Source: Gongronella butleri (Eukaryota; Mucoromycota; Mucoromycetes; Mucorales; Cunninghamellaceae). Taken from it: a stretch of 64,000 nucleotides of DNA. The DNA lies in the NCBI GenBank assembly GCA_025201375.1, contig JAIWZP010000007.1, positions 124,001-188,000 on the forward strand, read 5' to 3'. Positions 48,016 to 59,309 of the stretch are shown here, piece after piece. The notes under the pieces are model-generated. The model was not told the origin of the DNA and ran no database searches. It saw nothing but the letters and a program-made list of their open reading frames with translations. The stretch's first letter is position 1; every line of letters begins with the position of its first letter. Made by a program: the position numbers and the translations under genes.

Positions 48016-49577
48016 TTGCCAGGAGCTTTTGATACTCTGCCCCTCCGTGTGCCGCCACCCTTTTTCTTGGTACGTTCTTCGGCACCACGCGAAAAGTAGC
48101 GCCTGTCGTATTTGACCGGATTGTAGCTTGCCAAATACGCAGCCACCAGAAGAAACTTGGTATAATGAGGCAAATCGAATTCACCTACACGAAAAAAAAA
48201 AACGCGAAATAAGCATTGTGTCACGCTCCTACCTCCCCTTTTTTTCTTGTATTTACCTTTGCCGGTGGCGCGCGTGTATGCCAAAAACGCGCCGACGCGC
48301 TTGTTTTCGCTGTCCACCTTCTCAAGACGCTCGGTCTCCTTGGTCCATTCTGCGCTGGAAATCTCGCGCAAGTACAGCTTGTTGGTCGCTTCGGCAAAAT
48401 ACGGCTTGGCATGATTGACGAGCCTAGCCGTCTCATGCATTGCTACTGTGATCCATTGAGAAAGATTGATCAACGCGTGCTCGTCCAATTTTTTTCGTAT
48501 ATTTTTGTTGTACCTGTGCCTTCTTGGATGGGTGCGACATAGAGAGGCAGCATCAATGTAGAAATGTAGCGCAATTCGTTCAGATTTTTGCAATTATGGT
48601 AGCAAATATTGTAAATGAGGTCGACATAGGCTGTGAAAAAGTCATCATCGAGCTCGACAGAGTTATCCTCGTCGTTTTTCAGCGGAATACGGCGATTCAT
48701 GGTGGCAAAATCGAGCAGCAGGATCCGCAGGGTGTCATCTTTGGTATAATCCGGAAAACGGATGTACATCGGCTCGTACGACCCGCCTTTGACACGGAAT
48801 TTCTCAAAAACAATCGAGCTGATCAGAATCACACACACATTGCGCTGCGTCTAAAGAAAATACAAAGGAAAAAAAAAAGAGCCTGTCAGTCGGTGTCACG
48901 TCATTTTTCCCGCCCACAGATCCTGATTCCTTACCAATTCCGACAGGCGCAGCAGCGATGGCAGCAGCGGTGCTGTCATATCACGGAGGCGCTCGGCGCG
49001 ATCGAGCACCTATAAAACAAATAAAAAAAGGGGAGACGAATCGTGAGATAAACGCGGCAAAATGAACTTTCGAGTCTTTACAAGGTAGATGGTGTCCTTT
49101 TTGCCGAGTGCAACATGATGCGATGTGTCATTGCGCGTGACGGTGACGCCCTGCTGGATGATGTTGACGAATTGGTGGATGTTCTCTGCTTTGCACACGT
49201 TGTGAAAGTCATTGTCCACACTGGGCGTCCAATTGCACCATTGATTCAGCGCACGCTCAAAGATTTGCCGCGGCGTGTGATTCTCCACACAATGCACGTA
49301 CGCATACTTGTTTCTCGCCATCGATTCCTCCAGCACAGACAGCACCACACTGGTCTTGCCAGACGCGGCATGCCCGTACACAAACAAACTAGGCACAACA
49401 CGGTCGCTGGGCTATAAGAAACATAAAAATAAAAAAAATAAAAAAGCAGGATCGGCCGATCAGAACACGATAAAAATGGCACAACCGCCACACGACGCGC
49501 TTCTCTACCTGTCCCATAAGCGAGATCAGCGTGTCAATCTGCTGTGACCGTCCAGGGTATCGATCTTTGAGAGACAT
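47588..49577 (-). CDS. ORC5: Origin recognition complex subunit 5
   Basis: Predicted 479 aa from exons 49577-49509, 49411-49082, 49009-48935, 48850-48514, 48445-48257, 48184-48015, 47935-47825 and 47746-47588. The Walker A motif is GHAASGKTS (about 34-42) and the Walker B-like motif YLVLDRAE spans an intron. Other ORC5 hallmarks are FPDYTKDD, the LRYIS segment, KLYLREISSAEW, YTKFLLVAAYLASYNP (completed across a junction by the GEFDLPH segment) and the C-terminal winged-helix strand PRYKCNVTFEYI. The protein is an AAA+ subunit of the nuclear complex that marks replication origins and loads MCM helicase. One intron (48016-48183 side) and its neighbours hold long T tracts. Confidence 0.93.
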
Positions 49578-49664
49578 GAGCGAAGAACAAGAAACAACAA
49601 TCGAAAGAGGAGTGGAAACACGCCAGCTCTGCGCACGCATTTTTATTTTGCGCCGCTTTGACTT

Positions 49665-50510
49665 TTTTTTTTTTTTGAAAAAGCGCTTTGGTGCTTTCCA
49701 GCTTTGACAAAGTGCTGCGGCGCTTTCCTGCCTCGAAAAAGTGCTGTTGACGCAAAAAGTGCCGTTGCCGTGGAGAGTACGGTTGACGCAGAAAGTGCTG
49801 GTGGTGCTCTCCAGCCTTAAAAAAGTGCTGTTGGCGCTTTTTGGGCCTTTGAAAAAGTGCTGTCGGTGCTTCCCAGCCAGCCTTTGAAAAAGTGCTGGGT
49901 CAAATCACGACAGACGTGACGGACGCCGAGTACACTGCATGAAACAATTTTGGTGCTTTTTGGCCATTTTTCAAAAGATGGCGGTCTGCAAGGAAATCCA
50001 GCCTTCAGAACGACGACGGCCTACCTTCTCGTTCAAACGAACCCACCCCCAAGGTGTTGTGGCCGCTGGATGGCGCGCAACCGCCATTTTCAAAAATTGC
50101 CAATTTTCCAAGAAGAGGCCTTTATTTGTAGGCCTTATTTGTGGGCTTTGTTGGCCAATGCTCTGTGCAAGGTCAGCATTTCGTTTGGCTGGTTTCGTAG
50201 CATTCTCTCTTCTCAAGGCCTAAAGCGACAACAACACTTTTTCAAAGCCAAAACAGCACCAACAGCCCTTTTTCCTGGCCCAAAAGCGCCAACAGCACTT
50301 TTTCACACGCCTGGCAGATCTTTTCGAGGCTGGAAGGCGCCAACAGCACTTTTTCACAGGCCACGCAGCACTTTTCGAGGCTGGAAAGAGCCAACAGCAC
50401 TTTTTTCAAAGCCAAAGAGCGCCAACAGCACTTTTCAAGGCCCACAGAGCGCCAACAGCACTTTTAAGCCAAAAAAAGCATCAACAGCACTTTTCCGCAA
50501 CAGCAAATTT
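49665..50510. mobile_element. Foldback-like element: inverted arrays of a ~35 bp repeat around a unique core
   Basis: The right arm (50222-50510) is a head-to-tail array of units close to GCGCCAACAGCACTTTTTC plus AAGGC-like spacers (about eight units). The left arm (49665-49905) carries the same units in reverse orientation (AAAAAGTGCTGTTGGCGCTT, six to seven units). The core of about 320 bp includes 49990-50120, which resembles the left end of repeat family A. Large inverted repeats built from short tandem repeats are the hallmark of foldback-class elements (established for Drosophila FB). The assignment here is by architecture only. A single forward unit also occurs near 52640-52670. Confidence 0.6.
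49990..50120 (+). repeat. Short family A-like fragment inside the foldback core
   Basis: ACGAACCCACCC, a GTGG/CTGG block, TTTTCAAAAATTGCC and AATTTTCCAAG appear in the same order as at 6058-6140 in family A copy 1. It is short, so chance similarity is not fully excluded. Confidence 0.45.
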
Positions 50511-50754
50511 GTTCGTTCTCCGACGCATTGTGAGAAAATCCAAAAATCGAGGTCGATGATTGGCCAAGCTCAGAGTGCAACACCAAAAAAGATGCTTTAG
50601 TATCAAACATTTGGCGAGCCTCTTTTTCTTTCCACGTCGTCTTTTTTTTTTTTTTTGTCACAAATGCAACCGTGCGTTCATTGCGAGGAGGTGTTTCTCA
50701 CTTGATGCGAACGAGACAACCATGTCTACGCAACCCATGTGAAGCAGGTGACTG

Positions 50755-52249
50755 TTGGTATGGCTTGTTTACACCGTCCTTGCCGCGAGTACGTCGTCCA
50801 CTCGCACCAGCAGCAGCAAGTCGCTTTCCTCGCCTCTCGCGAGCGCGTCGCCGACCAGCGACCCATGTGCGTCACGTCAGCTGTTGCCTGACATAGCCGC
50901 ATTTGCTGGCAATGCGGAGTCTCCCAACTCGTCCAGTTCGCCCAGCTTGGCAGCCTTGCCCGTCTGGCCTGCGCACGCCGTCGATGAGTCACGATCCAAG
51001 CGTCAGCGGCGCTCGCACGACGATGCCATCATCAATGCCTGTCATTTGGAGAATGCGTCTGGCAACGACAAAAAAAAAAGCGCTTTTCATCGTGGACACC
51101 CTCCACTTGCAGCCGCTCTCCATTGTCTCCATCCAAGGCGACGAGATCAAGGCGCTGGCGCATGGCGATACGATCGAGAAGGCAATTGCGGCGGAAGTCG
51201 CGTCCGTTTCATGCGGTCCACACCGGCAAGCGAAGTTTTTACGCGATTGACAGCTCCAAGAGTTCCTGTGCACATTATTGGGTGGAGAATCCCATTGAGA
51301 TCAAGCAAGTCATCACCAACTCGCCCTATACTGTACCCGCCTGCTAGAAACTCGAGCATTTGTCGACCTGAGTCCACTGCACTGCACACTTATCAACAAG
51401 GACTGGCTGGGGAATCCGCAAGTTAAGCACAGATGCTCGCTGGCGCCGTTTTGCTCAACGCAGCAAATGGACAAGCCGTCATGATCAACACCATTGAGGT
51501 GTATGGGCGCACAAAGGCGATCGACATCCATCGCGTGCCGATACCCTGACGTGTGGCCCATGACCCTGGAAACAAGCAATGGCCCCAAGCTGACGATTGG
51601 GACCCAGTCTCTGAATGGACTTGTCACGTCGTCAATCCGCCTTGATTGCAAGATGCCGCCATCTGTGGGCGCCACGACGAGATCCTTCATGCTCAAAAAG
51701 GATGTTGACTCACAGGCGACACGCATTTTCGTCGACCAAGAGAGTCTCGACCGTGCCATGGTCCTGGCTGGCGACACAGAAGCATCATCGATCTCGGATA
51801 TCCACCGCATTGGCTAGCTGCGCCAGTTGAACTCAAAGTATGACAGCATCTCCACGTTTTTCCTGGCACGCGCATCCGGCCCCATCACGAAAGCGCACGT
51901 CTGCCAGCCGTACACAGTGTTTACGCTCTTTGACTTTGACAGTGGCCGCAACACATCTGCAGCACTCTTTAGTTGCATTGGCTCGTCAGTCATCGTCGAC
52001 GGCAAACAAGCCCAGCTGGCACTCGAGGATGTCCAAGAATTTCGCCAAGCAACCACGGGCAAAGCGTACACCATCATGACAGACATCGTCAAGCTTTTCG
52101 GCAAGCGTGACAAGCACATTGCCATCATCAAAAACGCCGCACTCAACAAGCTTTTGGAAAAGCTGGTCCCCTTCTTGCACTCGGGCATCACAACAGCCAA
52201 CAAGTCCGTGGAGATTGCCATTGCCGTGATTTTCACTGGTGGCAATTGA
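50755..52249 (+). pseudogene. Disrupted unknown protein-coding gene
   Basis: I do not recognise the protein. Coding-like sequence continues across several frame changes and stops. A Ser-rich N-terminal part runs to an A run at 51070-51079, where the frame shifts. A second block (LFIVDTLHLQPLSIVS, with DEIKALAHGDTIEKA) follows. The frame changes again near 51220, and stops occur at about 51345 and 51816. The last 140 codons (51827-52249) are open and end AIAVIFTGGN. No consistent set of splice sites rescues all breaks, so I call it a decayed gene. At least one break lies in a homopolymer and could be a base-count error. Confidence 0.55.
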
Positions 52250-53365
52250 ATCTTTTCTTCATCTTCTTGTTCATCTTGTCCCCTTCTTCACCTTCTCCCT
52301 TTTCATGCTCCACAATTTTGACGCGCTGACATCTTTTCATTCTTCACCATACCCCATTGCATCGTCTCCATCCCCTGGTTATCCCCATTCGAAATTGCCA
52401 CGACATTGAATAAAAATCTTTGATCCCACTCTTTGACATTGTCTTGTTCCGCGTTTTGCACAGGTGACAAGGTCTGTCCCGTTCCAAAGGCCAAAAGCTG
52501 AAAATCAGTTGCATTCAACCACAGAGGCCAGCAAAGGTCTCAAGGCAGACGTCAAGTCCCAAACAGACAACCAGCGTCACATTTGACCTCCTTCCGTTTT
52601 TGCGTGCTGTCTTCCTTTATTTTTTTTTTTATTTTTTTCCACAGCACCTTTTCAAAGGCCCAAAAGCGCCAGCGAGTTTCCAGCGGAAACCAGTTTTGCG
52701 GCACGGTCAAATTCGAGCAACTATTTGACATGGGACTCTTTATGCCGCAAGCGCCAACCACGCTCCGTGCCAATGCTCGTGTCACGTGCGTCTTGCGCAT
52801 TCCTTGCCGTGGAGCGCCAAAACGACTGTTTGTCGAGTTTTCGTCGAAATGGGCAAACCAAAGAAAGATTTTCCATCTTCCATACACCAACGGATGTCCC
52901 CCCCCCCATTTTGATGCTTTTTTTTAACGATTAAGCCCGGGCGCACGTTCCTTGTGAGCAAGTTCTGTCCGCGCCAGAGAACCTCATTCGGATGTATAAC
53001 GGCACGAAATGTGTGCGCGGTGAAAATTGGATCAATGGCCACAAAATTGCCCTGATTGCAAAAACCTTGAAGCAGTGGAAGGTCAAAGCAGAGATCCAAA
53101 CGGAATGATCGAAATTTTCCACAGTGGTCGACCAATCTAAAATTAGGCAATTTGGCTGCTGGCGCGGATGGCCGCTCAAAATATGAGCGGACAATCGGCT
53201 GCACCGTGCGCCAGAACATGCCGAGCGGCCGAGGGAGGGCGCTGGCGGAGCTTACATTTGGTCTGACTGTGCATCTGTCAGCGACTGTCGGCTAAATTTC
53301 TGAGTTTATCCGGTGTCGTGATTATTCATTCATGCATCATTAATTGATCGCCCGTCCATTCAGCA

Positions 53366-53375
53366 TATATAAAAA
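53366..53375 (+). promoter_or_regulatory. TATA box of the old yellow enzyme gene
   Basis: TATATAAAAA lies about 70 bp before the ATG at 53439, with an A/C-rich leader between. A good core promoter by position. Confidence 0.5.
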
Positions 53376-53438
53376 GCGGATTCTGCGCGAAAAAAAACAG
53401 ATCACAACTTGCAACAAATCAATACACTTTTATACAAA

Positions 53439-54767
53439 ATGACTCCCACTCTCTTCACTCCTCTCAAGCATGGCAGCCTGGCTTTGCAACACCGCATTGT
53501 CATGGCGCCAATGACCCGCAATCGTGCCACTCTGGAAGGCGTGCCCACCTCCATGATGGTTGAGTACTACAAACAACGCGCGACGCCAGGTAAAACAAAA
53601 AAAAAAAAAAAGAAGAAAAAAAAAGGAAAAAAAAGGCTCATCAATGGCTGATGTCTCTTTTTTCTCTTTTTATTTGATTGTGTAGGCGGCCTACTCATCA
53701 GTGAGGCTACAGGCATCAGTGCGACAAGCGGCGGCTACCACAACACGCCCTTCATTTACTCAAAAGAGCAGATTGACGGATGGAAACAAGTGACAAACGC
53801 TGTCCACGCCAATGGCGGCCTCATCTTTGCACAACTGTGGCATCTTGGTCGCACGACGTACTCGTACCTACTGCCGGACAATCAGCAAATTGTGTCGGCG
53901 TCCGACATCAAGATTCCCGGCGACAATCCTTTTGGCGGCACGTATGAGGCCCCTCGCGCTCTCACCAAGGAAGAAATCCAAGCCATTGTTGGTGATTTCG
54001 CCAGTGCCGCTCAAAATGCCATTGAGGCTGGATTTGATGGTAAAACAAAGAAGAAAAGCAGAAAAGCGCGCCAATGCTTATTTTTTCTTTCTTTCTTTAA
54101 TTGCTAGGCATTGAGATTCACGGTGCGAATGGCTACCTTGTCGATCAATTCATCAATTCCTCGAGCAACCAGCGCACGGACGACTATGGTGGCTCCAAGG
54201 AGAATCGCGCACGTTTTGCCTTGGAAGTCGTGGATGCGGTGTCCAAAGCCATTGGGCCTGAAAAGACGGCGATCCGCCTGAGCCCCTATGGCGATTTCCA
54301 GGGGATGGACGACGAGGACCGTGTGGGCACCTTTTCCCATCTGACGCAGCAGCTGCAGGACCAACATCCACGCCTTGCCTATGTCCATTTCATGGAGTCG
54401 CGTCTGGATCAAAACCCCGACGACAAAATTGATCCTTTCCGTGCCATCTGGCAAGGCCTCATTGTGTCCAGTGAGTGGTCATTTATTCATTAGATGTGAT
54501 TTTACAAATAAGCTGACTCTAATTTCTTTTTATTTTGCAGCTGGCAATTACACTTATGATTATAATGTCGCGTACAAGGAAGCTGAAAAGGCCGCCAATG
54601 AAAAGACCGTCTTTGGTTTTGCTCGCGCCTATTTGGCGAATCCCGATTTGGTGGAACGCGTCCGCAATCATTTGCCTCTGAACGATTACGACCGCAGCAC
54701 CTTTTTCGCACCTCTCCAAGAGAAGGGCTACACTGACTACCCCTTTTACGAGGAGGTCAAGGCCTGA
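53439..54767 (+). CDS. NADPH dehydrogenase, old yellow enzyme family
   Basis: Predicted 364 aa from exons 53439-53589, 53686-54039, 54108-54470 and 54541-54767; every intron is phase 1. It begins LFTPLKHGSLALQHRIVMAPMTRNRA, the FMN-binding start of OYE barrels. QLWHLGR, IEIHGANGYLVDQF, SSNQRTDDYGGSKENRARF and FGFARAYLANPDLVER are the canonical motifs. The His/Asn pair that positions the enone substrate is His-Gly-Ala-Asn. The enzyme uses NADPH and FMN to reduce activated C=C bonds; it is cytosolic and often induced by oxidative or xenobiotic stress. The first intron is almost entirely A-rich then T-rich. Its stop lies about 95 bp from the convergent CRAL-TRIO gene. Confidence 0.95.
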
Positions 54768-54862
54768 GCACCATGTGTAAAGCACATTGTGAATGTAACA
54801 ATAAATTTTTATGATTATGATTGTTATTAAAATGAGGAATTTTACAAAAAAATTGGATTGGT

Positions 54863-56615
54863 CTAAGTGAGTCTCTTTGCAGAGAGCATGGAGAGTCGTG
54901 CGAGCAAGGCTGGCAAGCGCGTGCGTTGGCGCCACAGGGTGGATAATCGGGCACGACCAAAGAGGACCCACAAGATCACCAACCAATACAGCCATAACCT
55001 GTGGCGCACGAGCATAAAGACGATGCGCTGTTCCCATTGCAACAGCCATTGGAGCACGGCGCCCGGATTGTTGCGCGTGGCGACGGCCTTGACCTGCTGT
55101 TTCTGTTTTTCTTCTTGTTGTTCCTGCAGGGCAAGCAATTTTTGTGACAAAACCCACGACGACACACCATCGGTACCGCCTGATGGTGGTGCAGGCTGCT
55201 GAGGTGCTGGTTTCCTCTTGCTGGAAGGGCGTGCTTCGTTGAATTGCGCCATGGGCAGCGGCGTCAGCGTGCCTGTCGGTGTGCCATACATGGAAGCGCC
55301 CGATTTGCGCATACCGCTGAGCGGTGGTGTCGTTGGCTGCGAGTGCAGCTTCGTAAACGGCGTGATTTGCGGGTGGTGGAATGGGCGGCGTGGCGACCAC
55401 GTATCCAGCGAGTCAAAATATAACGAGCTGCTCGATCCGCGGCGGCTGAGTGCCCGAGAAGAAGGCACTTCCTGGTCTTCCAGCTCCAATGGTGGTTGGA
55501 GTGCTGGACGCCCATATTGCGCAAGAATTTCATCCTCTTCCAAAACCCATTCGCGGTCGTCGTCACCACCAAAGGCTAAAAACAGAAGAAGAAAAATCCA
55601 AAAAACGAAAAAAAAAACGTCGCGTTAGTCTTTCCATTATTTTTTTTTATGTCTCCAGTCTTACCAGCAAGCAATTGGGACCCATCAATCATCTCGCGCA
55701 GATCCTTATACTTTGGAAACGCGACACGGCTCTTGGCCTCTTGCGACAGAATCATTTTGATCATCTGCCACATGCCCTGATACATCCAGCCAAAGTTGAG
55801 CAAATTCACCATGCCAGCTGTGCCGGGATACCGCTTAAACACCTTGATAAACGTCTGCACAAGCGAGAAGTCCTGCAAAAAAAAAAAAAGGCACACATCA
55901 AGCCATTGGCCACCTTTTTTTTTTTTTTTTGGTTTGCTCATTGTGCACTACCTTTGGCAGATGACTTGCATCCTTAAAGTCGACGAGCAGAAGCAGGTCG
56001 GAGATGATGGGTTTGGGTATATTCTGCTTTTGTCGCTGTTTTGTCAAGTCGGCGGTAAGTTTGCGTGCTGTTTCGAGCAGATATATGATCAATGGCAAGA
56101 CGGCGGCAAGCAAGTCGTCCGTGTTCTCATAGGCAGAAAAGTAGCGTAGCTGGATGATGAGAATGGGGCGGCCGACGCGATCAAAGCCATTGAAGAAGCA
56201 TAATGGCTTTTGCAGCAGGTCCTGCACATGGGTGATGCTCAATTCATCGATGCGTTCCGTGATTCGCCAGCGAATGGTGTCGAGCAACAATGACAGGGCC
56301 ACCGGCAGCGAGAATTGATTGCGCCGCAGGTATCGAAACAAGGTCACTAGGCACGGAAATAAATAAAAAAAGAGAGTGGAGAAAAGGCTTCAGATTGGAA
56401 AGGGCAGTAGCAAGAGCACAGACAATAGAGCCCCCACACTTACGCTTGTCGGCCATAAAAAGCTCTAGGACCTTGACCTGAGCAAACGAGAGTTGGAATT
56501 CTTGTGTGAGCAGCGGAATTTCGCGTCTCAGAGCTGCGTGCAGCTTTTCGACGGTGTCTGCATGCTCTTCATACAGCTCATTTGTCTCCTGCACCTTCTT
56601 TTGGTGAAAGTCCAT
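54863..56615 (-). CDS. CRAL-TRIO (Sec14-like) lipid-binding protein with C-terminal membrane segment
   Basis: Predicted 495 aa from exons 56615-56444, 56346-55952, 55872-55665 and 55575-54863. An N-terminal helical CRAL-TRIO-N part (LFRYLRRNQFSLPVALSLLL) leads into the lipid-binding lobe (RVGRPILIIQLRYFS, VDFKDAS, YPGTAGMVNLLNFGWMYQG, KYKDLREMIDGSQLLAG). A Ser/Pro-rich linker follows. At the C-terminus is an amphipathic then hydrophobic stretch (LWLYWLVILWVLF) that should anchor it in a membrane. Sec14-like proteins bind and transfer phosphatidylinositol or related lipids. Tail anchoring suggests action at an organelle surface (inference). An in-frame ATG at 56684 would add 23 residues; I prefer 56615 because the upstream part is hydrophobic and leader-like. 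Confidence 0.85.
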
Positions 56616-59309
56616 GATGACAAAGAGGAAAGAAAGCAAGAAAGGAAGTGAATGCACAAGAAATTCCCCTGTTGTGCTTTTCATCTCAATTTTCCCTGCC
56701 CTTGATTTTCACGTGCCGCCAAAAGAGCCAACATCAAAGCGAGCCCTGTTGGTCATGTGATCTCGTTCCACCATTGAAACATTCACGAGCCGCGCGGCCT
56801 TCCATGAACGTCAGTCAAACCATGACAACAAAAAAAAGGACTTGAATATCTGCCTATTTCTCGTGTTTGATGGCTCAATTGTGATCTCAAGCATGCATGA
56901 TGGCAAGAAAAGGCAGGGACTCTGATTGTCGTTGATCAGAGAGTGATTGACAAGTCCAATTGACAGCTGATCTTTTTTGTTTCGTGCAAAAAAAAAAGTC
57001 CAAAAGGCCAAAGATGATGGGAAAATGTCAGCTTTTTCGAGCTGAAATTGCTGCTTCTTTTTGCCCTGTTTCTCGCCAAGCCATTCATTTCTTTTTTTTT
57101 TTTTTTTTATGCACCTTCGTCAAGAAAAAAGGGAATTTGCTGCGGTTGTTTTCTTTTTTTTTGAGTCAGTAGTCACGATTTAGTGCTCGCCGGTCTTTTT
57201 CACAGGCAACTTTTAATTCATTGCCTTGTACGCGTTATTGTTGTTCTGGGCTTGGAAAGTGGCCAAAGCAAAAGTGAGAGTGCCGGGCTTGAACTTGGCT
57301 GTTGTGATCACGGACGTCCACGGCGCAGAAGCGGTGCCCGGACTAAGCAAGCGGTGCATTTTGCGCGGAGATTGAAATGAACGAAAATTTGCGTCCTTGG
57401 ATTTACTGCGTGATCTGCACGCACAAAATCGCAGAATGCAAAAAATGGCAGACCTGGTTGTGATTCCCGACTATTTTGAAGAATTGGGCAGCCCCGCCAG
57501 CCATGTCCTCATTAGACTTGGTGTTGCGGCACTCTCGCAGACAGTGCAATGCTGGGCGATGTCGGGAAATTCCAATCAAAAGAAAAAAAAGTGCCTGAGA
57601 GGAAGAACTTTTGGCTTTTTACACTGCAACCATGTGAATTTCTGCATCGCAGCCGTTGTTCCTCGTCACGGACGATGCGACGACACCATTGCGGGGTGCA
57701 TTCTACAACAAAAATCATCCATTTCCATAATACACGTGGCCAAAACATAAGGGGGTGGCGTCATGCAGCATAATCACCTTGGCAGAGACCCAGAAACAAT
57801 CAACGAGCCTCTCCCCTCCTTGTTGCTTGCTCAAGCGCTAGCCATTTCCATTCGTCGCCTTGCAATTGCTCGTTGCATCCCTTTTTTCTTAAAAAAAAAA
57901 AAAAAAAAGCGCCGCCATCTGCTTACTTGATGATCTTACAATGAGCATGATGATGTGATGTGCGCACAAAGAAAGCGACACGCGTCATTAGAGCTTGGAG
58001 GGCTGTGCGCATCACCTTGGGGCCCAGACCAAGCGTGTCGTGCGCGGCGCCTCGTTCTAGACACGCGCTTATTCTTTTTTTCTCCGTTGTCACGCGTCAG
58101 GCCCGGCGAAAAAATGTGCGCAAGCTGTCGTGCTTACGTACAGTTCTTGTCGTGTCCCCACAAATCACTTTTTATCTTTTTGTGTAGCCCTGGACACCAC
58201 TTTTTTGTTGTTTTTTCCATATCCATTGGTCCATTGGTCCATTGAGCCATGGCTCGTCGCTTTTTCATTGCTGAGATATTGAACAAGATTGACAACCCGA
58301 TGTCGCTGCCGATCATCCGCTCGGAAAGGTGAGAAAAAAAAAGTAACTATGACGGCAAACGCGCGCGTGAGAATTTGCCTCCATGAAATGACAATGAAGC
58401 CGCATGGAGATCGCGGGGGACCCTCTTCCCCAGAAGGAGAAAAAGCAAAGTTCAAGATGTCCAACAGGGCATGTATGCCGTAAGCCGAATCATATGGCAA
58501 GAGATTTCGCCCCTGGGAATCGCTTACGTGAATTTTTCGCCGGACAATAGGCTCCGCATTGAAAGACGTGTCCTCTTTTTTTTTTTGAAAAAGGCGCGGC
58601 GATCGGCGAACACAAAGTTTTAAGAGTTGCGCATTACGTGAAATATGTAATTTTACGCGAACTGATGATTTGATCGCGTAAAGCGTGTGACACCTTCCCC
58701 ACAAGGAACAAGAGGCTATCTAATCACATGATTGGTTGGCCAACCCTTTCCCTGGTCCCTTTTTTTCATCATTATCCTGACCACACGCGCACCATGAAGG
58801 GTGCACAAGGAATACAAAAGGGACCTGGCAGGAAAAAAAAAAAAGAATGAAAAGCATCCCAGGTTTTCTGGCAACACATGAATCCTTGTGACGCGCGGCA
58901 ACCAAGGCAGAAAAAATATAGGGGGAAGGGGGCTCATTGGCGCGCGTCTTTCTGTCCATCCATGCTTCTCCTTGAAATTGTTTTTTCTTGGACCACGTTG
59001 TTGTCAGCATCTAGGCACTTTTTCCAAGGGGTATGGGTTTAGAATTTGATGTCGTAATAAAGCTAGGCCCCATCTGATCACCCTACAGTCTTATGTAAAT
59101 TTATGAATGCATCAATTGCTCCAAAAAAGGGTCAATCTCTGCAAATTGCAGGGTCAGGCACACGCATCGACCGGAAATGGCAATTAAAGTATAATTTTTT
59201 TTATGAAGACAATGAACCTTCCCCTTGACGAGATTATAAAAGAGAGGGTCGCAAGTCCCTGGTTTTCTTTTTTTCAGATCTTCAGCAACACTTCTTTTTC
59301 CTTTCTACA
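56616..59309. other. Intergenic region
   Basis: No gene is firmly supported. At 58249-58329 an ATG opens a short coding-like exon (MARRFFIAEILNKIDNP) followed by a GTGAGA donor, but I could not find a convincing continuation. 57180-57770 has open frames without recognisable features. The right end has the chitinase TATA box. Confidence 0.45.
59235..59241 (+). promoter_or_regulatory. TATA box of the chitinase gene
   Basis: TATAAAA about 70 bp upstream of the ATG at 59310, in the same spacing as the OYE and transporter TATA boxes. Confidence 0.5.

Larger units (their letters stand above)
49578..53438. other. Repeat-rich region with inverted arrays and pseudogene
   Basis: No intact gene. It contains two inverted arrays of a short repeat (49665-50510), an unrecognised pseudogene (about 50755-52249) and further coding-like debris at 52670-53110 that is frame-broken. 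The right end is the OYE promoter. Confidence 0.6.

Noticed and set aside
49665..50510. Regularly spaced short repeats considered as a CRISPR-like array
   Set aside because: Units are imperfect, spacers are not unique sequences of equal length, the array is inverted on itself, and the genome is eukaryotic.
58249..58329. Exon-like sequence MARRFFIAEILNKIDNP followed by a GTGAGA donor
   Set aside because: Possible small exons at 58460-58470 and from 58552 can be strung together, but the result has no recognisable protein and ends quickly.
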